The translations under genes were made by a program, and so were the position numbers. The notes beneath the pieces are model-generated. The model searched no databases. It had not been told where the DNA came from and saw only the letters and a list, made by a program, of their open reading frames with translations. A stretch of 12,706 bases of DNA from assembly GCA_020355105.1 (NCBI GenBank), contig CP070658.1, positions 1,336,858 to 1,349,563 on the forward strand, in the 5' to 3' direction. Shown here in pieces: positions 6,239 to 12,706 of this stretch (positions are counted from its first letter, which is position 1; every line of letters begins with the position of its first letter). Source of the stretch: Candidatus Thorarchaeota archaeon. Its GTDB lineage: Archaea; Asgardarchaeota; Thorarchaeia; Thorarchaeales; Thorarchaeaceae.

Positions 6239-6394
6239 TTGTCTGACACCCTCTGTTTCTTAGGGTATGCAATCATGTTTCTATCTTCCCCCTCTACCTG
6301 GTTGCCAGTGTGTCAGGTTATAGTGGTTTGGTTCCGGGCACATTCTTGATGACCAGAGCGGTTCTGCCCTGTTCTGCAAACCATACCAGATTCA
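6239..6394. other. Intergenic spacer between FTR1 and HD genes with interleaved inverted repeats
   Basis: Two perfect inverted repeats interleave here: TGGTTTG 6324-6330 with CAAACCA 6377-6383, and CTTGATGA 6345-6352 with TCATCAAG 6392-6399. The second pair overlaps the FTR1 stop. Interleaving would form a pseudoknot-like fold in the FTR1 3' region. Repeats of this length at this distance are expected several times by chance in 12.7 kb, so this is weak. Confidence 0.2.
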
Positions 6395-7276
6395 TCAAGC
6401 AGGGACTGATTCTACTATTTCCTCCGCTTCTGGAGAGTTGCCTTGGGGCTCGGTGCGTTTCCTCCTCAGGTAGTACATGACAACGCCAAGCATGTATAGA
6501 CCATAACCAGAAACCTCAAGGAATGATGGATTGCCATTGTAGCCGAATATTGCCTTGGCTAGGCCTCCAATCAGACCGTTCTCATGGAGAAGGGGAAACG
6601 TTCCATCTGGAAACGGCGGAGGATTGATGTTCCACACCTCGATGGGGCCAATCAGGAGTAACCCTGCCTCCTGTAGTTCATGAATCCCATAGGCCACCAT
6701 TCCAGCAGCTACCAAGATGAGAAACACAGAGGTCCATCTGAACAGGGATCCCAGACTGATTCTTAGCGAACCCTGATAGATTGCAGCTCCCAGTCCAATT
6801 GCGATAAGCAACCCGAGAGTTATTCCAATGTAGGTTCCTAGTCCTTCCTGGATGACCAACGCCGCAGTGAAGAGAACTAGTTCGACACCCTCCCGCATTA
6901 CCAGTGAGAAGCTAAGTAGAGCAATGCCAGCCCCACTCTGACTCAGACTCTTTTTCTCAACAGAGTCCTCAATCTCAGAGGTGATGCTCGCCCCGGCATT
7001 CCACATCCACAGAATCATTGTTGTAAGGAGTAGTGCTGCAAGCAACACGACTACTCCCTCAAAAGTGGCTAGAAAGGGGCCTTCAACAATCCCCCAGACC
7101 AATCCCATGACTAGAGCAACTCCCATGCTCGCAATGACGGCCACAATCGCACCCCAAACAACGAATCGCTTCAAATCCTGTCGTCCAGACTTTCTTAGAT
7201 AGGACAACATCACAGCTATAACGAGCGCGGCCTCAATTCCCTCTCTCAATGAGATTATCATGGGAGCAATTATCAT
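6395..7276 (-). CDS. FTR1-family high-affinity iron permease
   Basis: A 293-residue membrane protein with about seven transmembrane segments (roughly 4-26, 38-61, 70-92, 117-141, 149-166, 180-199, 257-270). It has the two REGxE iron-binding motifs of FTR1 permeases, REGIE at 11-15 in the first segment and REGVE at 128-132 in the fourth. FTR1 moves ferric iron across the membrane, in fungi with a multicopper oxidase and in bacteria with EfeO/EfeB; none of these partners is in the window. I start at the ATG at 7276, not the upstream in-frame ATG at 7369. It puts REGIE about 11 residues from the N-terminus, as usual for the family, and a TATA-like box is centred about 27 nt upstream. The 31 extra residues would contain an operator-like palindrome. 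Confidence 0.9.
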   Translation of the reverse strand: MIIAPMIISLREGIEAALVIAVMLSYLRKSGRQDLKRFVVWGAIVAVIASMGVALVMGLVWGIVEGPFLATFEGVVVLLAALLLTTMILWMWNAGASITSEIEDSVEKKSLSQSGAGIALLSFSLVMREGVELVLFTAALVIQEGLGTYIGITLGLLIAIGLGAAIYQGSLRISLGSLFRWTSVFLILVAAGMVAYGIHELQEAGLLLIGPIEVWNINPPPFPDGTFPLLHENGLIGGLAKAIFGYNGNPSFLEVSGYGLYMLGVVMYYLRRKRTEPQGNSPEAEEIVESVPA

Positions 7277-7289
7277 GCTTGCGTCTGTG

Positions 7290-7307
7290 TTAACAATTGT
7301 TAATAAG
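7290..7307 (-). promoter_or_regulatory. 14-bp palindrome overlapping the TATA box of the iron permease gene
   Basis: TTAACAATTGTTAA at 7290-7303 is a perfect palindrome. On the minus strand it overlaps CTTATTAA (7300-7307), whose centre is about 27 nt before the FTR1 ATG at 7276. That is the normal TATA distance for a leaderless archaeal transcript. A dimeric repressor bound here would block TBP/TFB. For an iron permease, an iron-responsive DtxR- or Fur-like repressor is the natural guess, but the sequence is not an obvious match to either consensus. Confidence 0.45.
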
Positions 7308-7390
7308 ATTGTGTTAGGGCCGTAATAGACTAGGAGGTGTGTCACGACCTCCCATTGAAGTTGCTTCAAGACGGTTGGGAGGATGGCTCT

Positions 7391-9625
7391 TCAAGAGGAT
7401 GCCACGACCCAAATTGGCCCTGCATATGTGATTCGACCATTCTCACCAACAACACGTACAATGTAGAAGTCCGCCCCGCTGGTGTTCAAATCGTCAGGAT
7501 TGACAGGATTGTCGCTGTAGTCGTTTATGTAGTACTGGCCATCTCTCTGGACACAGCTCTCTGCACTATATGATGTACCAGTAATCGGAGTCGTATCTAA
7601 GACTGTGACACGAGTGACTGGATCTTCAACAGGGATACTCATGAAGAGGTCCCCGTTCTTGATTACCTCGATGGTTGCAGACCAATCTGGTGCCCATCCC
7701 GCGGTCACTGAAGCTGCAGTGCTCCTAGCGCCAGCAGGAGAGGGGTCTTGAACGAGAAACACACTGATCTCACGAACGGCGTTCACATCTCCGGAATAGA
7801 GAGTCGAACCGTTGCCCACGCCTGTGCCATTGATTGCGAAGTCAAGAATTGGACGACCATGATCGGAATTGGCGAATATCACCTGATTCTCAAGTGCAGA
7901 GAAGACCGATTCGCGAGTAAGGTTTGTGGCGTGGACTGCAACGAGTCCTCCGGGATAGGGGTGTTCATTGCGGGTCTGCCAAATACTCCATGGACGCTGG
8001 TGGCCGACGAATGCTGGTGTGTGGCTCAGAGAGTGTCCAGGATGACCATCATGTTGGTCGCTCGAAGCATAGAGGGTCATTCTGTACCCCATTCTGAAGG
8101 CATCCACAATTGAAGATCCATTCAGATACTCTGGAGGAGGATCGATGGCTCCTATATAGTTCAGCGTGTGTCGCTGCTCGAAGAGAAACTCTCCATGGAC
8201 GGATGTGACCTCTGCTATCTTCACATATTTGGGATTGATGTATGTCCAGTCCTGGATGTAGGCATTCTGAGTGGTATGATGCGGAAGCGCCAGAGCTCTG
8301 CTATCAGTTCCTGCTGTGAAGCTATCTAGAGCTTGCCAGAGTGTGTCAGTGGTTGGAACAGTGAGGTAGGATAGGACGGGGGTCTTGATCAGCTGGTTTC
8401 CGCTGAATATGCAGGTATAGTGACCGGGGTCTACGTTGGTCCACTCAATTCCGTGGAATGTGACAAAGTCACCAGGGTCATAGGCTGCATTGGTGGCGCG
8501 TTCCAGAGTGTCCAGGGCTCCTGGAATGAACAACATGATTTCACCATGGTCTGTGAGTGAACAGAAGTCAATGCATGCAACATAGCGTGCGAAGTAGAAT
8601 GAGTGTTCAGGAGAACCAGTTCCGTCTGACAGCTCTGTATGACCGTGGATGTCGCCCCAGTAGATTCTCAGGTCGGTGTCTGAGAGATCCGTGACCATGA
8701 TTGGATTGGTGTAATAGATGTTGCCGGTGGTCGAGTCCTCCACCAAGATGTAGTGGAATCCGGGTGTGTCTATCCGCGCTGTGAACACATGTCTTCCGTT
8801 GTCCTTGCCATCTCGAATCTCATATGCGATGTCTGATCCAACGGCCTGACCTGTGAAAGTATATGATTCAGGAAGAACTGCAGAAACTGAAGTCAGGGGG
8901 GCATATGTGGTGAGATTGTATGACTCAGTAGAAAACTGCACATGTCCTTTGTAGGTGGCACTGAGTCGCTCGTATGCGTCCCAGGCCTCCACAGTGACGT
9001 TGAAATCCATTCCCTGGTCTACTGTGGAAGGGGCGTGTACCCACAACAGACGGGGTTCATTATCGAACATGACTCCCAGATTGATATCAACGACCCACCA
9101 GAGTCCGACAGGAACTAGTACTACCAGTATCATTAGAGGCGCCTTAGCCCTCTTTGGAATCGATTTGCCTTTACTGTATATCTTGGATAGCACTTGAGGC
9201 GACCCTGTCCTCCGCGTCCACCACCATAGGACATAGTATAGAACAAGATAGCCAAGGACTGGAACCGTCCCATAGAAGAAGGCCAACTTCAGAGGGGACA
9301 TACCTGTTCCTGTGTGCGCAGCGAAAGCACTGACGCCAGCTGCGGATGCCATGGCAAGTCCATGGCTCCTCCACGTGAGTTTCTGCGGCAAAAAGAAGAG
9401 AACTACACCAATAATGAGAGCGATGAAGCTGAAGAAGAACATGTGTATGGTTGCCAGTCCGACACCAAACACGACGACTCGAAGGACTCTGAGCCCTCTT
9501 GATTGAGAGAATCTAGGGGTCAAGGAGTCATCAGTAGTCATTGGTTCGAGTTTCCTACAGACAGTGCTGGTGTCCGCAGAAGAGGACTTCTGTTCAAAAA
9601 GTGTTCCTAGTTCTTCTACATTCAT
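7391..9625 (-). CDS. Membrane-anchored DUF3604/PHP-like metal-dependent hydrolase domain protein
   Basis: A 744-residue protein with an N-terminal membrane region and a large C-terminal domain. Hydrophobic stretches lie at about 48-79 (probably two helices), 88-105, 115-136 and 163-180. The basic loop 137-161 argues that the last helix exits outward, placing the remainder outside the cell. From residue 322 the DUF3604 signature appears: YWGDIHGHTELSDG, then DFCSLTDHGE (353-361), LPHHT (447-451) and SSDQHDGH (521-528). These PHP-like motifs could hold two or three metal ions. The outer part has seven N-x-S/T sequons (N209, N237, N502, N568, N599, N605, N714), fitting archaeal N-glycosylation. 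Residues 190-315 look beta-rich. The substrate is unknown. Start ATG 9625 is uncertain; ATG 9541 also leaves all helices intact, and neither has a clear Shine-Dalgarno. Confidence 0.85.
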   Translation of the reverse strand: MNVEELGTLFEQKSSSADTSTVCRKLEPMTTDDSLTPRFSQSRGLRVLRVVVFGVGLATIHMFFFSFIALIIGVVLFFLPQKLTWRSHGLAMASAAGVSAFAAHTGTGMSPLKLAFFYGTVPVLGYLVLYYVLWWWTRRTGSPQVLSKIYSKGKSIPKRAKAPLMILVVLVPVGLWWVVDINLGVMFDNEPRLLWVHAPSTVDQGMDFNVTVEAWDAYERLSATYKGHVQFSTESYNLTTYAPLTSVSAVLPESYTFTGQAVGSDIAYEIRDGKDNGRHVFTARIDTPGFHYILVEDSTTGNIYYTNPIMVTDLSDTDLRIYWGDIHGHTELSDGTGSPEHSFYFARYVACIDFCSLTDHGEIMLFIPGALDTLERATNAAYDPGDFVTFHGIEWTNVDPGHYTCIFSGNQLIKTPVLSYLTVPTTDTLWQALDSFTAGTDSRALALPHHTTQNAYIQDWTYINPKYVKIAEVTSVHGEFLFEQRHTLNYIGAIDPPPEYLNGSSIVDAFRMGYRMTLYASSDQHDGHPGHSLSHTPAFVGHQRPWSIWQTRNEHPYPGGLVAVHATNLTRESVFSALENQVIFANSDHGRPILDFAINGTGVGNGSTLYSGDVNAVREISVFLVQDPSPAGARSTAASVTAGWAPDWSATIEVIKNGDLFMSIPVEDPVTRVTVLDTTPITGTSYSAESCVQRDGQYYINDYSDNPVNPDDLNTSGADFYIVRVVGENGRITYAGPIWVVASS

Positions 9626-9669
9626 TCAGATACTTGTCGAGTCTAGTCAAGCCAGCTTGGTCAGAAACT

Positions 9670-10131
9670 CTACTTCCTGACTCTCACGACTTTGCCGCCA
9701 GTGACCCTCACTATCTCAGACGGTGAGATTCTGAGTAGGTGACGGTCACTTCCTCCACCACCCACTACTTCGTTCATGGCCATTACGTTCGGGTCAATCA
9801 AGACCTTTGCGTTCGGAATAGATACTGGTGGTGTTCCACCAACCTCGTATCCCGTCAGTTCTATGGCCTCTTCCGGCGTTGCCAGTCTGGGAGGTTCAAT
9901 GTCTAGGGCCTTTGAGATTCTCTTCGAACTCGCCCGATCCGTTCCTTGGACGATTGCCAGTATCAGCTCCTCTTCTGGCCCGATGAAGACTAGGGTCTTG
10001 ATGAAACGGTCCGGTGGCAGTCCCAACTCTTCAGAGGCTGCAGCCACTGAGTGAACTCGTCCCTCCATATTCAGAATCTTAGCTGCCACTTCTGAATGCT
10101 CTACGTATTCTTGAAGATCTGTGTTGTCCAA
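9670..10131 (-). CDS. YbaK/ProX-type aminoacyl-tRNA deacylase
   Basis: A 153-residue YbaK-domain protein. The conserved lysine is Lys45 (FIKTLVFIG), and the GGTPPVSIP motif lies at 98-106. LIDPNVMAMNEVVGGGGSDRHLLRISPSEIV gives the usual C-terminal strand order and glycine loop. Such proteins hydrolyse misacylated tRNAs (for example Cys- or Ala-tRNAPro) as trans-editing factors in the cytoplasm; the exact specificity is not visible. The start is a TTG at 10131, with GGAGG (10141-10145) 9 nt before it. The gene lies 44 nt upstream of the DUF3604 gene on the same strand, so co-transcription is possible without an obvious functional link. A TATAAG-like box on the minus strand lies at about 10196-10203. 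Confidence 0.9.
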   Translation of the reverse strand: MDNTDLQEYVEHSEVAAKILNMEGRVHSVAAASEELGLPPDRFIKTLVFIGPEEELILAIVQGTDRASSKRISKALDIEPPRLATPEEAIELTGYEVGGTPPVSIPNAKVLIDPNVMAMNEVVGGGGSDRHLLRISPSEIVRVTGGKVVRVRK

Positions 10132-10381
10132 GTTTCAGGGCCTCCGAAGTTCCTGTAGAGAGAGCAACTGGACACTGCGGACTCAAAAGACTTGCCACTT
10201 ATACCCCCTTTTGGGGTAATCGTCAGATGGCTTCAGGAAGATTGGGTGTAAAGGCAGCTGACTGACCGACTAGAGTATCTGTCCTCATAATCTGATAGGA
10301 TTCTCATCAATTACTGTTTCCTTTACAACCATGCTTATCAGGAAACACATCTCGCAATGGAATATACCTTGGGAGGAAAAT
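10132..10381. other. Divergent intergenic region between YbaK-type and zinc-ribbon genes
   Basis: The 250-bp spacer contains TACCCC 10202-10207 with GGGGTA 10213-10218, a 6-bp hairpin with a CTTTT loop. It overlaps a minus-strand TATAAG that could be the promoter of the YbaK-type gene. Placement between divergent starts fits an operator or promoter element better than a terminator. No small gene with a convincing start was found here. Confidence 0.3.
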
Positions 10382-10729
10382 ATGTTGCAGATGCCGCATT
10401 TTTGGGACTTCTTTACTATGGGCGGCGGCACGCTGTTCATGATTCCCGTTGTCGTTGTAATGCTAATCATACTGTTGTTCAGGCTATTGAGAGTCGGCTC
10501 TAAGATAGTCGGAGGGTTCACGGTAGAAGCCCCGTCATTCGTGATTCCGCGAAGAGAACGCGGGGGTGTGAGGACTGATGGAACTGAGATTCGCACGGTA
10601 CGAGTGCCCGACCGATGCCCCAATTGTGGAGCTTTGATCTCTCAATCAGATATCGATTGGGTTGGCCCTCTTGAGGCCAAGTGTAACTACTGTGGTTCCG
10701 CGATCAAGGCGCAGCTTGAGAGAGTCTAG
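10382..10729 (+). CDS. Small membrane-anchored zinc-ribbon protein
   Basis: A 115-residue protein with one hydrophobic helix (about 17-37, FMIPVVVVMLIILLFRLL). A basic linker follows (RRERGG, about 57-62), and then a C-terminal zinc-ribbon-like C4 module, CPNC at 79-82 and CNYC at 101-104. The module has 18 residues between the cysteine pairs. The positive residues after the helix suggest that the zinc ribbon is cytoplasmic. I do not recognise a specific family; small proteins of this shape occur widely in archaea without known function. The frame also contains ATG 10331, but GGGAGG at 10371-10376 lies 5 nt before ATG 10382, so 10382 is chosen. The gene appears monocistronic. Confidence 0.78.
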   Translation: MLQMPHFWDFFTMGGGTLFMIPVVVVMLIILLFRLLRVGSKIVGGFTVEAPSFVIPRRERGGVRTDGTEIRTVRVPDRCPNCGALISQSDIDWVGPLEAKCNYCGSAIKAQLERV

Positions 10730-10811
10730 TGGTCCTCACTCTTCTGTGCGACAACGATATGCTCTGGGGACTTCTTATGTCAGTTTGACCCGATTGACTC
10801 AGAACAACATT

Positions 10812-11222
10812 CTAGAGTCTAATCGGATTCGGCCCTATCGCTCTGATTTCTTCGGCGAACTTGTTTATCTCGGCAGCAAACTTGTCACCCTCAGCTGCAG
10901 AGACGAATACCATCTTCACACGGTCCTCATTCAGGCCAAGTTGACCGACCAACTTCCTAGCAAAACGAACTCTTCTCTCCGCCCCTAGGTTCCCCGTCTT
11001 ATAGGCGCAGTCTCCTGGGTGACACCCAACAACCAACACGCCATCCGCCCCCTCCTGAAGCGCCTTCAGAATGAAGTTGATGTCCAGTCGCGCCGTGCAT
11101 GGCATTCTGATTATCCGTGATGTGACATCGTATTGCAGTTTCATCGTTCCTGCAAGATCAGCGGCGGCATACATGCACTGCATGCACCCGAAAACTATGA
11201 TATTCATGTCTTTAGGAGGCAT
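10812..11222 (-). CDS. mvhD: MvhD/FrhD-family iron-sulfur subunit (F420-non-reducing hydrogenase delta type)
   Basis: A 136-residue protein of the MvhD family (PF02662 type). In methanogens MvhD carries a [2Fe-2S] cluster that passes electrons from the MvhAG hydrogenase to HdrA of heterodisulfide reductase. Its cysteines are all present: Cys13 and Cys16 (FGCMQCMYAAADLAGT), Cys42 (RMPCTARLD), Cys67 and Cys72 (VGCHPGDC), followed by NLGAERR and SAAEGDKFA. Its length is normal. No mvhA, mvhG or hdr gene adjoins it, so its redox partners must be encoded elsewhere, and electron-bifurcating Hdr complexes in non-methanogens are plausible. Start ATG 11222 is likely; ATG 11207 (MNIIVFGC) is a shorter alternative. 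It converges on the zinc-ribbon gene across 82 bp. Confidence 0.92.
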   Translation of the reverse strand: MPPKDMNIIVFGCMQCMYAAADLAGTMKLQYDVTSRIIRMPCTARLDINFILKALQEGADGVLVVGCHPGDCAYKTGNLGAERRVRFARKLVGQLGLNEDRVKMVFVSAAEGDKFAAEINKFAEEIRAIGPNPIRL

Positions 11223-11267
11223 ATGAGGATACCCTCTAGATACGTACTGAATTGGATTTTGAACGAC

Positions 11268-11275
11268 AATATATC
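11268..11275. promoter_or_regulatory. TATA-like box in the mvhD/JAMM divergent spacer
   Basis: AATATATC lies 46 nt before the mvhD start on the minus strand (GATATATT) and about 70 nt before the plus-strand JAMM gene. It is nearly symmetric and could serve either direction. Confidence 0.4.
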
Positions 11276-11343
11276 CTTTGACCTAGAGTCAAGCCGCTGA
11301 TAAGCATGAATGAGTGTCAGTTTGATGAAGGTGGTGATTCCGG

Positions 11344-12051
11344 ATGGTTGTAATTCTTCGTGCCAATGCCTTTGTCGGTTTAGTTGCATCTATTGCAGAG
11401 GGGTTCAAGAACGAAGTAGGCGGATTGGTCTTTGGTGATCACTATGTGACCCCAGGCAAATTTGTTGTGGACTTTGTTGTACCACTGCAAACGGCTAAAC
11501 GGAAACCTAGCGAGGTGCATTATCATCCAAAACGAACAGGACGAGTGAGGAGTGTTTGGGATGATTTGTCACCATTCTGGTACCTAGGATCATTTCACAG
11601 TCATCCCGAGTATGGTGGTAGACGATATTCTCCTGTTCCTAGTGAAACAGATGAGAATGAGATGGATTTAGGTGAGCTTGAAATCATCGTATCAATTTGG
11701 AAAAGCAAACGAAAAGAGCCATTGGGTTATATCAGGGATGGTTTTCGGATATCTGGTGCTGTCGGGGATTACTATATCCAAATGTCATCTTGGTATAGGA
11801 CCATAAAAGGTGAAATATCTGAGATGGAGGTTTGGTGCCCATACATCGAAGTCATCAATGAGGGCTACACTCAGGGAATTGTTTCAAAGTGGGGACGGTT
11901 GTTTGAGCAGGATACCGTAGTTTCTGAAGCAAAGCTTAGAACTCTTAGAAGGCGAATTCAGAAATATGAATCTGAAGTCATTCGCAATACTGACAACTAC
12001 GAGTCTGCTTTCTCGGAGGTTAGACAGACTATAAGGGACATTGTGAAATGA
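11344..12051 (+). CDS. JAMM/MPN+ domain protein with C-terminal helical extension
   Basis: A 235-residue protein. The N-terminal 120 residues form a JAB/MPN domain with Glu24 (NEVGGLVFG), His85 and His87 (GSFHSHPE), Ser100 and Asp103 (VPSETD), the expected metal and catalytic residues. The loop between His87 and Ser100 holds 12 residues, longer than the seven of classical JAMM proteases. Residues 121-185 are of mixed character (GYIRDGFRISGAVGDYYIQMSSW). About 190-235 is charged and helical, probably a short coiled coil. It may be a peptidase for ubiquitin-like or other tails; the target is unknown. AAGGTGGTGATT (11328-11339) before ATG 11344 is a good ribosome-binding site. The gene looks more A+T-rich than its neighbours by eye, which may indicate acquisition. 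It lacks adjacent partner genes. Confidence 0.83.
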   Translation: MVVILRANAFVGLVASIAEGFKNEVGGLVFGDHYVTPGKFVVDFVVPLQTAKRKPSEVHYHPKRTGRVRSVWDDLSPFWYLGSFHSHPEYGGRRYSPVPSETDENEMDLGELEIIVSIWKSKRKEPLGYIRDGFRISGAVGDYYIQMSSWYRTIKGEISEMEVWCPYIEVINEGYTQGIVSKWGRLFEQDTVVSEAKLRTLRRRIQKYESEVIRNTDNYESAFSEVRQTIRDIVK

Positions 12052-12338
12052 TTTGAGTGTGGACACTGAATTAAGGTCGCGGGGGCTGAGATTAGCAACC
12101 CCCACGTATGCAATGCCTGACCTGTTTCAGGGAGTACGATTTGCTCTCTGTGCTGATGAGTGAAACTCGCTCGACCGTCTTTGATCGGAGGGTTTCGCTC
12201 ATCTTCACATTCCAGAGATTGAATGATAATCTCCACACTTGCCCTCTCCACCCAGAGCCAAACGAGTCCGATGAACATCCTACAATGCTTCATTTAGACA
12301 AATCACCAATAGTTTGTGAAAACCGGAGGTCATCTTCA
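12052..12338. other. Intergenic region with one G/C-rich inverted repeat
   Basis: The 287-bp spacer contains GGGGG 12081-12085 with CCCCC 12099-12103 around a 13-nt interval, 30 nt after the JAMM stop. No T-run follows, so a terminator role is uncertain. The frame of the downstream gene is open back to 12096 with ATGs at 12108, 12156 and 12285, but none has a good ribosome-binding site. Nothing else is recognised. Confidence 0.35.
12325..12330 (+). promoter_or_regulatory. Ribosome-binding site deciding a TTG start
   Basis: GGAGGT lies 8 nt before TTG 12339. It is the only strong Shine-Dalgarno near any candidate start in this frame, so it fixes the start of the winged-helix gene well downstream of the earliest in-frame ATG. 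Confidence 0.55.
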
Positions 12339-12706
12339 TTGATTGAGAGTGTAGAAGATGCATGCATGGCGGTCCCCTATGCCATTTCATTGAGTGGTCT
12401 TCTTGAGGTCATCAGTGCCTGGAACCGAGCTCGTGCGTACGAAGAACCACTTTCTGCACAGGAAGTGGCTGAGAGAGCTTCATACAAGAGAAAGACTGTC
12501 ACCAGGCAGAGTCCCTTTCTCTGTCAGATAGGAATCCTTGAGAGGGAGGGGCAGAAGTATCGTCTTTCCCCTATTGGCCGGCGGGTCGCGAGATTGGTAG
12601 ACCATTCACAGGAGGAGGACTTCAAGGATGCCATAAGAGAATTGCTTCTTGATTGTGGAGATTTGAAACCAGTCTTGGATTTCATTTCCAAGGACTCTGA
12701 GGTCAC
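12339..12706 (+). CDS. Winged-helix DNA-binding-like protein, 5' part only
   Basis: An open frame runs off the right edge, so only about 122 residues of the N-terminal part are visible. Residues about 35-80 look like a winged helix: the helix pair LSAQEVAERASYKRKTVTRQ is followed by FLCQIGILEREGQKYRLSPIGRRVARLV, the typical recognition helix and wing. After it comes an acidic-charged helical segment (SQEEDFKDAIRELLLDC). It could be a transcription regulator or an HTH adaptor fused to another domain beyond the edge. I choose the TTG at 12339 because GGAGGT at 12325-12330 lies 8 nt before it. Upstream ATGs (12285, 12156, 12108) lack such a site, and ATG 12366 is shorter. The specific family is not recognised. 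Confidence 0.7.
   Translation, partial: MIESVEDACMAVPYAISLSGLLEVISAWNRARAYEEPLSAQEVAERASYKRKTVTRQSPFLCQIGILEREGQKYRLSPIGRRVARLVDHSQEEDFKDAIRELLLDCGDLKPVLDFISKDSEV

Noticed and set aside
7277..7369. Longer FTR1 protein starting at ATG 7369
   Set aside because: It would add 31 residues before the first helix, cover the TATA box and palindrome, and push REGIE unusually far from the N-terminus.
10202..10218. TACCCC/GGGGTA hairpin as a terminator
   Set aside because: It lies between two divergent gene starts, where no transcript is expected to end. Its short stem fits a chance or promoter element better.
11997..12293. 98-codon minus-strand frame after the second JAMM gene
   Set aside because: It overlaps the JAMM 3' end on the opposite strand, has no convincing ribosome-binding site and resembles no family.
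1..12706. CRISPR array, insertion sequence, prophage or classic defence island
   Set aside because: I saw no regularly spaced repeats, transposase motifs, terminal inverted repeats or Cas or restriction proteins. Most genes are ordinary core archaeal genes.

Overview
The window is chromosomal DNA of an archaeon. The strongest evidence is an archaea/eukaryote-type gene run: ribosomal protein L15e, a COG1325-type RNA-binding protein, and two RNase P proteins (Rpp30-like Rnp3 and Pop5-like Rnp2). Supporting evidence is the set of TATA-like promoter boxes, an MvhD-type hydrogenase/heterodisulfide reductase subunit, an archaeal HD phosphohydrolase, two JAMM (MPN+) proteins and strong GGAGGTGATC-like Shine-Dalgarno sites. 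Base composition is about 50% GC by eye. The lineage cannot be fixed from this alone. A mid-GC Asgard archaeon (for example Thorarchaeota-like) would fit, but that is a weak inference.

Layout. 1-598 (+): an unrecognised small acidic protein, preceded by short open frames of unclear status. 607-1155 (-): a flavin-reductase-like FMN-binding protein, divergent from 1247-2158 (+), a short-form phosphoglycerate dehydrogenase (serA). 2159-2330: a promoter and a densely structured leader. 2331-4416 (+): a tight translation and RNA-processing operon, rpl15e - COG1325 RNA-binding protein - rnp3 - rnp2, with stop/start overlaps. This is the first part of the known archaeal exosome/RNase P/proteasome superoperon; the proteasome and exosome genes do not follow here.

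4413-10131 (-): seven genes on the minus strand. In transcription order they are a YbaK-type aminoacyl-tRNA deacylase, a large membrane-anchored DUF3604/PHP-like protein, an FTR1-family iron permease, an HD-domain phosphohydrolase, an Lrp/AsnC regulator and a small JAMM protein. (That is six named units; the flavin reductase at 607-1155 is a separate minus-strand gene.) They are probably several transcription units, because TATA-like boxes precede FTR1 and AsnC. The AsnC-JAMM pair, 15 nt apart, is the clearest operon. It converges on rnp2 so tightly that one palindromic CTAG supplies both stop codons.

10382-12706: a small membrane-anchored zinc-ribbon protein (+), a stand-alone MvhD-type iron-sulfur subunit (-), a second, larger JAMM protein with a C-terminal helical tail (+), and the 5' part of a winged-helix protein (+) that runs off the window end.

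Points most worth attention are the structured RNA upstream of rpl15e, a perfect 14-bp palindrome over the apparent TATA box of the FTR1 permease gene (which looks leaderless), two JAMM proteins with non-canonical spacing in the metal-binding loop, and frequent TTG starts. No CRISPR array, insertion sequence, rRNA or tRNA gene was seen.
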